A stretch of DNA of 10,963 bases from Bryobacterales bacterium (GTDB lineage Bacteria > Acidobacteriota > Terriglobia > Bryobacterales > Bryobacteraceae). The stretch spans positions 3,903 to 14,865 of the forward strand of contig PKZC01000206.1 in the NCBI GenBank assembly GCA_003132905.1, in the 5' to 3' direction. Below the pieces are notes generated by a model. That model had not been told where the DNA came from. It made no database searches and was given only the letters and a program-made list of their open reading frames with translations. Positions within the stretch are counted from its first letter, which is position 1, and every line of letters begins with the position of its first letter. A program made the position numbers and the translations under genes. Shown piece by piece: positions 1 through 7,882 of this stretch.

Positions 1-1145
1 GAGAGAATGTAGGGAGGCAGAAGACGCAGTACCGTGTCGTGCGTGCAGTTCAGCAACAGACCTCGTTCGAGCGCCCGAAGTACGAGATCGTGACCGGGAC
101 GCGAGAGCTGAATTGCGAGCATTAATCCAGCGCTGCGAATCTCTGTCACGATCGGACGGCGGCGCTGAATTTCTTCCAGTCCCGAACGCAATTGTTCACC
201 AATTTGCCGAACGTTGGGCAGCAGTTCGTCCAAGATGGAAAGAAACTCCAAGGCCACGCGGCACGCCAATGGACCTCCGCCAAACGTCGTGCCATGCAGG
301 CCTAAAGGCAAGGCTTGTGCGGCCTGCTCGGTGAACAAAGTCGCTCCTAACGGTAGCCCGGCAGCCAAGGGTTTGGCAGTGACCACAATATCGGGCCGGA
401 TTCCGGAAGTTTCATACGCGAAGTAACGGCCGGTGCGTCCCAAGCCGCATTGTGTTTCGTCGGCAACCAGCAGAGCGCGGTGACGCGTGGCCAGTTCGCG
501 CGCCAGTTGCAGAAACTCCACCGTCAACGGAAAGATGCCGCCTTCGCCCAGTACCGGCTCCAAAATGATTCCGGCCGTTTCGTCAGTCACCGCCTTCGCG
601 AGACTGATGTTGTCATTCGGATCGACAAACGTCACTTGCGGCGCTAGCGGGCCAAAAGGCCGCTGATACTTGGGCTGCCCAGTAATGGCTAGCGACCCGA
701 ACGTCCGCCCATGAAACGAATTGTTGAGCGCCACTAACTTGGTTTTCCTGAGATGCAATGCCCGCCCCTGCGCGCGCACAGCCTTGAGTGCAGCTTCCAT
801 CGCCTCAGTTCCGGAACTTGAGAAGAACGCGCGATCCAATCCACTGAGTGCGCACAGACGCTCGGCGAGTTCGCCTTGATACGGATGGTAGACTAAGTTC
901 GACGTATGGATGCACTGCTGGGCCTGTTGCACCAGCACCTCGATGACGCGGGGATGTGAATAGCCCAGCGCGTTCACTCCGATCCCGGCGATAGCGTCCA
1001 GATACCGATTCCCTTCCGAGTCGAAGACATAACACCCGCAGCCCCTGATTACGACTAGCGGATATCGGTCGTAGACCTGCAAGAGGAACTGTTGTTCTTT
1101 TTGCGCGATCGATTCAACGTGAGCGAGCGATTGTGTGGAAGTCAT
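1..1145 (-). CDS. argD: Acetylornithine/succinylornithine-type aminotransferase, partial (C-terminus beyond window edge)
   Basis: This is a class III, fold-type I, PLP-dependent aminotransferase. ArgD converts N-acetylglutamate semialdehyde plus glutamate to N-acetylornithine in cytoplasmic arginine synthesis. The frame is open from the ATG at 1145 to the window edge, giving 381 residues. The family is usually about 390-410 residues, so only a short tail is missing. Visible landmarks are SSGTEAMEAALK (109-120) for phosphate binding, FHGRTFGSLA (144-153), the cofactor aspartate in VADETQCGLGRTG (227-239), the PLP-lysine motif TAKPLAAGLPLGA (K258) and HGTTFGGGPLAC (284-295). Two positions deviate from the usual motifs: Met where SG-EAN-EA proteins have Asn, and DETQ for DEVQ. 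No strong Shine-Dalgarno precedes the ATG, but the MTSTQ start gives a normal N-terminus. Close relatives (ornithine, GABA or succinylornithine aminotransferases) cannot be excluded; no other arginine gene is visible. Confidence 0.85.
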   Translation of the reverse strand, partial: MTSTQSLAHVESIAQKEQQFLLQVYDRYPLVVIRGCGCYVFDSEGNRYLDAIAGIGVNALGYSHPRVIEVLVQQAQQCIHTSNLVYHPYQGELAERLCALSGLDRAFFSSSGTEAMEAALKAVRAQGRALHLRKTKLVALNNSFHGRTFGSLAITGQPKYQRPFGPLAPQVTFVDPNDNISLAKAVTDETAGIILEPVLGEGGIFPLTVEFLQLARELATRHRALLVADETQCGLGRTGRYFAYETSGIRPDIVVTAKPLAAGLPLGATLFTEQAAQALPLGLHGTTFGGGPLACRVALEFLSILDELLPNVRQIGEQLRSGLEEIQRRRPIVTEIRSAGLMLAIQLSRPGHDLVLRALERGLLLNCTHDTVLRLLPPYIL

Positions 1146-1203
1146 AACCGGAGCTTAAGCGGCGGGCCTGGAAGATATCCAATACTCTGATCTCGATCGA
1201 TCA

Positions 1204-1218
1204 ATATGCACGGCATAT
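1204..1218. promoter_or_regulatory. Perfect 15-bp dyad, candidate LysR-type operator (argD / opgC-relic divergent region)
   Basis: The sequence ATATGCACGGCATAT is a perfect inverted repeat with 6-bp arms and a 3-bp centre. It fits the T-N11-A pattern of LysR-type boxes. It lies in the 119-bp divergent region, 58 bp upstream of the argD start and 46 bp upstream of the opgC-relic start. The outer halves (ATATG-N5-CATAT) are identical to those of the dyad at 6074-6088 beside the LysR gene. The operator role is inferred. I see nothing else convincing in 1146-1264. Confidence 0.4.
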
Positions 1219-1264
1219 CGCAAGCAATAACGAAACCGAGACTGCTGGGAGCGATCTTTTAAGT

Positions 1265-2425
1265 GTGGGCGTCTTGACCTTGACTACGCAGGTCCATGCG
1301 GAAGAATTTTCCGTAAAGCCGCGTAAAGACTTCCAGGGATTACCGCAGCACAGGTTACCCGAACTTGACACGCTACGCGGATTCCTTTTGGTGTGGATGA
1401 CGTTAACTCATCTACCGACCCACATCAGCCCCTACTCGAATCAGATGGTGGGTTACGTTTCGGCGGCTGAAGGGTTCATTCTTTTGGCGGCAATCCTGGT
1501 GGGCCGCATTTATCAAAGCCCTCTCGAGAAGTACGGAACGTTAGTAGCGCGCGAAAAACTTTGGCGGCGTATCGTTCGGATCTATGGTTATCATCTGCTG
1601 CTGCTCGGATTTGCGTTCTCCATCTGCGCGGCAGTAGCTGCCCAAAGGCCGCTCTGATCGCCGCGCCAGCGCTGATTTATAATCCGCCGCTTCTGGATAT
1701 TCTGCCGATGTACATCGTCTTCATGCTTCTCACTCCGTTACCGCTCCGGATTGCGAAACGATGGGGATGGGGTGCTGTTTTGGCCTTGAGTGGCTCCATT
1801 TGGCTATTGGCGCAATTCAATTTGCGTGGATGGATCTACGCAGTGGCGGCGCATTTCGGATTTCCAATCCCGCTCAACGAAAGAGGCGCGTTCGATTTGT
1901 TCGGATGGCAATTTCTATGGACCGTGGGTTTGCACCTCGGCAGTTCCAAAGCGGCTTCGCTCTTTTCTGAATTTCGAATTCCCAAGTGGGTAGTCATGTC
2001 CTTCGCGGCGATCGTGGCCGTCCTGTTCGTCTGCCGGCACACGGCTTTTGATGTACTCATCGGCCCGACGTTATTCGACGTTTTGGCGAACAAATGGATC
2101 GCCATTAGCCGAAACCTGGTTGGGCCGCCGGCTAGCGACGCTCGGGCGAGCATCTTTGGAAGTGTTCTGCACGCATCTGGTCTTTTGCTTCTTCTTTCTC
2201 GGGCTGGCTACCGGAACCGATGCGCAATATACCTGGCCGCAAGATGCCATCATCGTGGCGGTCACTTTTACTGGGTTGTTCGTCGTGGCGTATTTTACGC
2301 AACGACGCCCGCTACTGCCCAACGTAAAGGGGTCCCAGGGCGCCGCTCATATAGACGTTCACAGGATTCGAAGGATAAGTCCCAACAGGGATCTGAACGT
2401 TCACCTGCGTGATGCCAGCCACTAA
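1265..2425 (+). pseudogene. OpgC-domain membrane acyltransferase, disrupted by two frame changes
   Basis: The conceptual protein resembles the OpgC family, multi-span membrane acyltransferases of the kind that succinylate osmoregulated periplasmic glucans. Three pieces are recognisable. Piece one (from a GTG at 1265, ending at a TGA at 1655-1657) has RLPELDTLRGFLLVWMTLTH and GYVSAAEGFILLAAILVGRIY. Piece two (about 1655-2100) is in another frame, with NPPLLDILPMYIVFMLLTPL and further membrane helices. Piece three (about 2110-2425) is back in the first frame, with RRLATLGRASLEVFCTHLV and a last helix. At both joins the family normally has extra residues (from memory, roughly 20-30), so small out-of-frame deletions explain this better than single-base errors. 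The last ~30 codons overlap the 3' end of the convergent secreted-protein gene, so the natural stop may be lost. A functional product is unlikely. A sequencing or assembly error is the main alternative. Confidence 0.75.
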
Positions 2426-5400
2426 GCCATCGGCCGAAGCGACATACTGCGGCTGCAGTTGATTTTCGTTCATATATATGGTTATAGGCGTCACCGGAAC
2501 GGGAAGCGGCGCCGCGTTGACGCTGCCATCCTGGCTCAAGGGAGACGTCACGCCAAGACCCGTCAGATAGAAGGTAACCACCGAGCCTTGCGGCGCGGGA
2601 TGGCTGGCTGAATTGGCCGTACCGTCTTGATTGGTGATCGCCAGAAAATACGGCGCAACCGGCGTGACTGCGACTCGTACCGAATTCGATTTTTGCCCGT
2701 CTACCGTGACGGTGACTTCCGAAGTGCCGCTGATCTCAAAGGGTGCGAAGGCGACGATCAATCCATCCTGTACCGAGATCAGCGGAGCGATGTATCCATC
2801 GAACGATACGCTGATAGAGTCCACTTGGAAAGGAAGCCGGCCGGTTGAATCGAGTTGCGCCATTACGGTGGCGCTCGGTCCCAGATGTTGTCCTGTGATG
2901 CTGATCAATTCACCGGGCGCGATTCCGTAGCTGAACTCGGGCGGGAACGCCACCGCACTCGCGGTAGGCCCAATTGAATTGACAATCACTGGAGGAGCGC
3001 TGGCGGGATCGATCTTCACCAAAACGGCAGTGTTGCCCGATCCGTAGCCGCCATTCTTGTGCACGCTGGTTGCGTATTGGGCGGTGCCCGATACGTAGAT
3101 CGATCCACTGGGATCGATGGCGAGGTTTGCGCCGTCGCTGAAGCTTGAGAACAGCAACTGAGACAGATCGGGGTTGAACTCGCTGACAAAATCGCCACTG
3201 AGTTCATACGGCGTGACGAGAGGAAAGCCCTGAGAGCCGGCGCCAGCCACCCAAACATTTCCGGAGGGCTCCAAAACAATACTGGTTCCGGCGTCGTCGC
3301 AGATGCCACCCAGATAAGTCAGGTATTGTGCGCTCGAGAGGCCGGGATCGAGTTTCAGCACGTAAGCATCCGATCCGCCCAATGGATATTCGGGCCCCGG
3401 ACCAATGCTGATAGTTGGCGGGCAACCGCTATTTACCTTGGTCTGGTAAGCGCCGGGGGTCGCACCGGGAGTGATGCCCCAGGTGCCACCGGTGATGTAA
3501 GCATCGCCGGACGAATCCAGCGCTACGGCGTTGGCTTGTGTAAAGAAACCGCCGCCGATGAAAGAGCTGGCGATGAGTTTGTCACCGGCCGCGCTCAGCT
3601 TGCTGACGAATCCGAAATTAACTGGATTTGGATATATAATGCTGGCCGCAGGGCCGCCTGGAAAAGTGGATTGATAGGCATTCGCCGTAACGGGAAAATC
3701 AGGCGATGTAGTGGTCCCGACGACCACGGCCTCGCCAGCCGCATCCACGGTAATGCCCTGCCCGTAGCTCCCGCACGAGCCGGTGATGAAACTCGAATAC
3801 ACCAGGCTGTTCGCGGCCACGTTCAACTTGCTCACAAATCCGTACGTCGCCAAGTCTGCAATTGGCTGGAAAGGGTTCGTGCTGTTGCGCTGGCACATGG
3901 TGGTGGGCAGCTTGGGTTGCGGCACGTTCGTTGTCGTAGGGAAGTCGGGCGCTTGCGTAGAGCCCACGATGTACGGCGCTCCGGACGAATCGATGGCAAG
4001 GCCGCTGATTGTTACGCCCTTCGATGCACCCAGCAGGCTTGAATAAATCGCCTGGGAGCCATCAGCACTCAACTTTGCCACGAAGCCGCTGCTGGCAGGC
4101 GCCGGTGATGCCGCGGAGATGGTTTGCGTAACCGGAAAATCCGACGAAGTGGTGGTGCCCGCTATAATCGCTTCTCCTTGCGGGTCCACTGTGATGGCCG
4201 TGATCTGATCCGAGTAACTGCCTCCGAAGAAGGTAGAGTACAGCATCTTGGAGCCATCCGGACTCCACTTCACCACAAACGGCACCGAAGGGGAATCCAC
4301 TCCAGCGAAGACTTGATTCCCCAAGCCGATCAACACGTGAGGATTGAAACGCGGCGGTAGAATCTTCCAGGTTGCTCCATGATCCACACTGACCTCGATT
4401 TGATTATAAGTGGCGAAGTAAAGATCGCCAGTTGAGGAATCCAAAGCGAAGGACTGCACATACACGCCTCCGGGAAAGGGCGGGGTGATCGTGGTGAAGC
4501 TGACGCCGCCATTGGTGCTCATCTGAACGCCAACGCTGTCGACAACATAAATATAGGACGGATTGTTCGGGTCGATCGTAATCGATCTCGGAGTATACAG
4601 ATTTCCCGCCAATTGCTGCCAGGTCGTCCCGCCATCGGTGCTCTTGACCAAAATTGCATTGGCGTCGATGAGGTAGAGATCGCTGCCGCCCGGCGTCAAG
4701 GTGAACGTGATGGAATTGAAGTTGTAGGGCCCGGGCGCCGGTTCACCCGGGTATGCGGGATTCAGCTGCTGCCAAGTGCCACCGGCGTCGGTACTCTTGT
4801 AGAAATTATTCGGATTAGCGGTGACCGCATAAGCAGTCATATGATCCACGGCGCTGATTTGCACCGAGCTGACATTCACGGCGCCGTTCCCGGAGACAGC
4901 CAAGCCCTGTTCATTCTGGCCTGTCGCTTGGCCAGCAGAGGACATGATGAACAAGCCGGATGTGGTGGCGATGAAGGCGCGCGAAGGGTCGATGGCGTCC
5001 ACTGAAATAGCCTGCACGGTCGGCGTTCCGGCCGGTACTCCGTACGGACCAACCAAGGGCGCGGCTTGAACGAAGCTGGCGCCATTGTTACCGCTGACGA
5101 AGATGCCATCCGGTGTGGCCACATAAAGCACCTTGCCGTCGGATGTTCCACCAATAGCGGTAACCGAAACCTGAGAACCCACCGGCAGCGGAGTGGCCGT
5201 CTGTCCGCCATTGGAGAATGCGATCAGAGGCGGCTGGTGCCCGTTCCGACTTCCATTGGTGGACGGAAAATCGATGGAATTGGTGCTGCCCGTCACGTAG
5301 ACATTGCCCTGCGCGTCGGTGGCCACCGGACCGCCCGTGTCCGAACCGCTGCCGCCGTAATATTTCGTGTAGACGATCACTGGATCGATGGTCAGCGGAA

Positions 5401-5998
5401 TCGTCTGGTCGTGCTTGCCGAGTTGGAAGCCGATTTCGTTGGCGGAGAGAAGAACGTAGTGGGATGGGATTTCCTGGCGGACACCGTGAGCAGTTTGGAA
5501 AACACGTGGCGTCAACTGGCGTAATCGGCCGGATCGAGTTTCGACAATCATGCTGCCGGCTTCATCCAGCCGGAGATTGCGTGCGCCGTCCACTTCGATT
5601 CGGATACGATCGGGCTTCGCGCCTGGGGCCAGATTCAAATCGTATTCCAGCTCTCCCGCATGACCGTAGAACGTGACGTCCACTCCTGGATAGAGGCGCT
5701 GAATGCCGGCTTTCGGATACGCCTGGAAGCTGCTGGTCTGGCCGCGCCGGATGTAGCTGCTGGGCGCGGGCGTTCCAAGGCCTTTGAGATACGCGTGCCT
5801 CGACGAACGAAGGAATCGAAGCGTGACACCGTCCAATTCAATACCATCCGCGCCAATGGAGGCCGGCTGCCCGGCGACGCGGGTCTCAAATAGCCGGCTC
5901 GAGCGCTGCTCGAAATAGAGCGGATGATCGGGCAAGGTTGCGCCAGTAAACGGGCTGAGGCAAACGATGGTCAGCAGTGAAAGTCGAGTAATAGACAC
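2312..5998 (-). CDS. Secreted SBBP-repeat / Asp-box beta-propeller protein with Solibacter-type C-terminal domain
   Basis: This is a 1228-residue exported protein of unknown function. Residues 1-20 form a signal peptide with a likely cut after FTGA. Residues about 25-205 match the N-terminal domain common in SBBP proteins (GVDVTFYGHAGELEYDL, TIDPVIVY). One SBBP repeat follows (about 208-246, with GNVYVTGSTNSIDFP). Residues about 255-575 hold sortilin/BNR-type Asp-boxes: KSTDAGGTW (401), KSTDGGTTW (452), MSTNGGVSF (493) and VSVDHGATW (536), plus a weaker one near 301. SBBP repeats resume from about 577 to 998 (for example GEAIIAGTTTSSDFP and GEAVVVGTTTSPDFP). Residues about 1003-1228 are the TIGR03437-like domain (SYGIAPGELISITGQHLGP, TFYLTGLGV). 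The GTG start at 5998 is supported by AGGAG 5 nt upstream. A cell-surface or secreted binding role is plausible, but no catalytic motif is visible. The gene is divergent from the LysR gene. Confidence 0.95.
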   Translation of the reverse strand: MSITRLSLLTIVCLSPFTGATLPDHPLYFEQRSSRLFETRVAGQPASIGADGIELDGVTLRFLRSSRHAYLKGLGTPAPSSYIRRGQTSSFQAYPKAGIQRLYPGVDVTFYGHAGELEYDLNLAPGAKPDRIRIEVDGARNLRLDEAGSMIVETRSGRLRQLTPRVFQTAHGVRQEIPSHYVLLSANEIGFQLGKHDQTIPLTIDPVIVYTKYYGGSGSDTGGPVATDAQGNVYVTGSTNSIDFPSTNGSRNGHQPPLIAFSNGGQTATPLPVGSQVSVTAIGGTSDGKVLYVATPDGIFVSGNNGASFVQAAPLVGPYGVPAGTPTVQAISVDAIDPSRAFIATTSGLFIMSSAGQATGQNEQGLAVSGNGAVNVSSVQISAVDHMTAYAVTANPNNFYKSTDAGGTWQQLNPAYPGEPAPGPYNFNSITFTLTPGGSDLYLIDANAILVKSTDGGTTWQQLAGNLYTPRSITIDPNNPSYIYVVDSVGVQMSTNGGVSFTTITPPFPGGVYVQSFALDSSTGDLYFATYNQIEVSVDHGATWKILPPRFNPHVLIGLGNQVFAGVDSPSVPFVVKWSPDGSKMLYSTFFGGSYSDQITAITVDPQGEAIIAGTTTSSDFPVTQTISAASPAPASSGFVAKLSADGSQAIYSSLLGASKGVTISGLAIDSSGAPYIVGSTQAPDFPTTTNVPQPKLPTTMCQRNSTNPFQPIADLATYGFVSKLNVAANSLVYSSFITGSCGSYGQGITVDAAGEAVVVGTTTSPDFPVTANAYQSTFPGGPAASIIYPNPVNFGFVSKLSAAGDKLIASSFIGGGFFTQANAVALDSSGDAYITGGTWGITPGATPGAYQTKVNSGCPPTISIGPGPEYPLGGSDAYVLKLDPGLSSAQYLTYLGGICDDAGTSIVLEPSGNVWVAGAGSQGFPLVTPYELSGDFVSEFNPDLSQLLFSSFSDGANLAIDPSGSIYVSGTAQYATSVHKNGGYGSGNTAVLVKIDPASAPPVIVNSIGPTASAVAFPPEFSYGIAPGELISITGQHLGPSATVMAQLDSTGRLPFQVDSISVSFDGYIAPLISVQDGLIVAFAPFEISGTSEVTVTVDGQKSNSVRVAVTPVAPYFLAITNQDGTANSASHPAPQGSVVTFYLTGLGVTSPLSQDGSVNAAPLPVPVTPITIYMNENQLQPQYVASADGLVAGITQVNVQIPVGTYPSNPVNVYMSGALGPLYVGQ

Positions 5999-6003
5999 AC
6001 GAA

Positions 6004-6008
6004 CTCCT
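6004..6008 (-). promoter_or_regulatory. Shine-Dalgarno AGGAG fixing a GTG start
   Basis: On the minus strand AGGAG lies 5 nt before the GTG at 5998. No in-frame ATG offers a better start, and the signal peptide begins directly after this GTG. Confidence 0.75.
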
Positions 6009-6061
6009 GGGGACGCGGGCGGGTAGATCCCATTGTGCCATGAGCAGCCGCGCTAAATACT

Positions 6062-6074
6062 TCCTCGTTGAGGA
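6062..6074 (+). promoter_or_regulatory. Inverted repeat containing the LysR-gene ribosome-binding site
   Basis: TCCTC-GTT-GAGGA is a perfect 5-bp inverted repeat whose right arm is the only Shine-Dalgarno-like sequence (GAGG, 6070-6073) before the LysR start, 13 nt from the ATG. If transcribed, the arm would be paired and the site masked. It abuts the dyad at 6074-6088. The short stem makes this a modest claim. Confidence 0.35.
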
Positions 6075-6088
6075 TATGATTTTCATAT
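6074..6088. promoter_or_regulatory. Perfect 15-bp dyad, candidate LysR-type operator overlapping the lysR start codon
   Basis: ATATGATTTTCATAT is a perfect inverted repeat (6-bp arms, 3-bp centre) and contains T-N11-A (T6075, A6087). The spacing matches the ATAC-N7-GTAT geometry known for CatM/BenM-type regulators. It covers the first two bases of the ATG at 6087 and includes TATGAT (6075-6080), a good -10 hexamer match, although no convincing -35 is visible. Binding here would be expected to repress the regulator's own gene. Its distance to the divergent GTG start at 5998 (75 bp) would also allow control of that gene. Confidence 0.55.
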
Positions 6089-6968
6089 GGACCTGCGGCA
6101 GCTTCGGTACTTTGTTGCGGTGGCTGAAGAACTGCATTTCGGCCGGGCTGCGGAACGGCTGGGGATGGCGCAGCCGCCGCTAACGCAACAGATCCAGAAG
6201 CTAGAGCGCGAGCTGGGATACCGCGTGTTTGTAAGGCAGCCACGGAAAACCACGCTCACCGATGCCGGGCGGGTCTTGTTGGAAGAAGCGCGCCGCATCT
6301 TGGCCGGGATGGAACAGGCCATCGATCACACTCGCCGGGCCGGACGCGGCGAAACCGGCCAGCTTACCGTAGGCACGCCGCCGTCGGTGATGTTGACGCG
6401 CTTGCCCGCCATCATCCGGAAGTACCGCGAACGATTCCCTGCCGTGCGGTTCACGCTGCGCGAAATGTCCACCAGCGCCATTGCGGCCGGCTTGCTGGAC
6501 GGAACGCTCGATATCGGTTTCCTGCGCGAGATGAGTGAGTGCGGAGCTCTACCGGTTGAAACGGTTCTTCGAGAGTCGGTGTTTGCGGTACTTCCGGCAA
6601 CGCATCCCTTGGCGGCGGCCCCCCGCTTGCGATTGCGACAGTTGGCGAAGGAACCGTTCGTGCTGTTCCCGTCGCACGTCGGCGTGGCGTTCTACGACAA
6701 GCTCATCTCGTTCTGTGTGGATGCTGGCTTCACGCCGCGCATTGTCCAGGAAGCCACGCAATGGCAGAGCGTGGTGACGTTCGTCGAGACAGGCATGGGA
6801 GTATCCATCGCGCCTGCAGGCGTGCGGAAGTTTCGCTGGAAGGGCGTCGAATACCGGCCGCTTGCGGGACTGGAAACCACGGTGTCCATTTGCTGGCAGA
6901 ACACACGTGAATCCGGGGCCATCAACGCTTTCTGCAATCTGGCGCGGGCTGAGCTGTCGCGGGATTAA
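6087..6968 (+). CDS. LysR-family transcriptional regulator
   Basis: This cytoplasmic DNA-binding regulator of 293 residues is a normal length for the family. The N-terminal winged helix-turn-helix spans about residues 1-60 (MDLRQLRYFVAVAEELHFGR, AAERLGMAQPPLTQQIQKLE), followed by the linker helix (about 61-88). The periplasmic-binding-protein-like effector domain begins near residue 91 (GQLTVGTPPSVMLTRLPAII) and includes GTLDIGFLR and the late ETGMGVSIAPAG motif. The start and HTH resemble the CatM/BenM/CbnR branch, whose effectors are often aromatic-pathway metabolites, but the effector here cannot be read from sequence. The gene is divergent from the secreted SBBP protein with 88 bp between starts, and the dyad at its start codon suggests autoregulation. 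It ends 35 bp before the convergent TPR gene, with no clear terminator between. Confidence 0.95.
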   Translation: MDLRQLRYFVAVAEELHFGRAAERLGMAQPPLTQQIQKLERELGYRVFVRQPRKTTLTDAGRVLLEEARRILAGMEQAIDHTRRAGRGETGQLTVGTPPSVMLTRLPAIIRKYRERFPAVRFTLREMSTSAIAAGLLDGTLDIGFLREMSECGALPVETVLRESVFAVLPATHPLAAAPRLRLRQLAKEPFVLFPSHVGVAFYDKLISFCVDAGFTPRIVQEATQWQSVVTFVETGMGVSIAPAGVRKFRWKGVEYRPLAGLETTVSICWQNTRESGAINAFCNLARAELSRD

Positions 6969-7003
6969 GCGCGTATTGGATAAGCATGGTGTTATGCGCC
7001 AGA

Positions 7004-7801
7004 TCATGATGATTCCCCTGGATGACCGACGTCAAGGCTGTGCTGACGGAGCTGCTGCGTGGCCAATCCGCCGTAATATCCTTCGGGGTCCAACTGGGAC
7101 GCTCGGCGGAAATGGGCCGCCGCAGAGGAGGGTTTCTCGATCGCCAGCATAGCCATTCCGGCGCGCCAGTGAAATCCAGCAAGCTCCGGCTTATGTTTTG
7201 GATCAATTTCGCGGGCTCCCAACTCAATGGCCTGCTGCGATTCGGCGGCATGGCCCAGCAACGCCAAAGCCCACGCCTGATTGCCGCGAATACCTGCCAG
7301 ATGCTCTGAGGAAAACCGTTCCGACAGTTCACTACGGTGTTTCTTCAGAGCCTGCTCTGCATACGCAAGTGCCTGCCCCGGCAGGAGGCCCTGGCGCAAT
7401 CGCAGCTCAGAGAGGCCGCTGAAAGCCACCGAGCGAGTAGGCCTTAGCGCCGCCGCGGCTTCAAAGGACCGTTTGGCCTCTGAATAGTCGTCTTGCGCTA
7501 ACAGGACCAGGCCCAAACGTTCGAACCCGCCCAAACGATCGGCGAGACTGCGCGATGGCTGCACCAACTCGCGCAGGATCGCTGCCGATTCCTGAGTGCG
7601 GCCCCAATAGAAGAGGGCGTCGGCTTTTTGCAGCTTGATGATGCCTACCGAAGACCAACCCAGAATGCCATCGATCATCTTTAGGGCTCTCTGATAATGG
7701 CATCTCTTAACTTCGCGGTCGAGCCGAATACCGAGGAGGAAGAATTGTACCCCCAAAAGCACCGCGATACCGGGGATCGCCGCAAGCCACCAGATGCTCA
7801 T
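7004..7801 (-). CDS. Membrane-anchored TPR protein, function unknown
   Basis: The 265-residue protein has one N-terminal membrane helix (about residues 4-24, MSIWWLAAIPGIAVLLGVQF) followed by about five TPR-like helix pairs. Examples are KADALFYWGRTQESAAILRE, LGLVLLAQDDYSEAKRSFEA, NQAWALALLGHAAESQQAIE and AGMAMLAIEKPSSAAAHFRR, the last ending in the typical LDPEG. TPR arrays usually mediate protein-protein contacts; the soluble part should face one side of the inner membrane. I chose the ATG at 7801, preceded by a G-rich stretch (GGTGGGGA) and leading straight into the membrane helix. An upstream in-frame TTG at 7852 would add 17 residues with no recognisable content. It lies 81 bp downstream of the 155-residue protein on the same strand, so co-transcription with the permease cluster is possible. 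No specific partner is visible. Confidence 0.85.
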   Translation of the reverse strand: MSIWWLAAIPGIAVLLGVQFFLLGIRLDREVKRCHYQRALKMIDGILGWSSVGIIKLQKADALFYWGRTQESAAILRELVQPSRSLADRLGGFERLGLVLLAQDDYSEAKRSFEAAAALRPTRSVAFSGLSELRLRQGLLPGQALAYAEQALKKHRSELSERFSSEHLAGIRGNQAWALALLGHAAESQQAIELGAREIDPKHKPELAGFHWRAGMAMLAIEKPSSAAAHFRRASQLDPEGYYGGLATQQLRQHSLDVGHPGESS

Positions 7802-7882
7802 ACGGTCCCCACCGCCGCCAAGAAAATCACAGCTATCATTGCCATGTTGCAACAGTTCGGAGCGCGCGGCGTTGTCGCGAGT

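Noticed and set aside
1636..1660. Programmed ribosomal frameshift in the opgC-like gene
   Set aside because: No slippery heptamer or downstream structure is evident, a second shift is also needed, and residues seem missing at both joins, so decay fits better.
2469..2478. CATATATATG palindrome near the 3' end of the secreted-protein gene
   Set aside because: It lies inside coding sequence, lacks the 5-bp centre of the paired dyads and is explained by Ile-Tyr-Met codons.
3326..4042. Long plus-strand frame inside the secreted-protein gene
   Set aside because: It is antisense to a strongly supported 1228-residue gene, shows no family motif, and its composition reflects the opposite codons.
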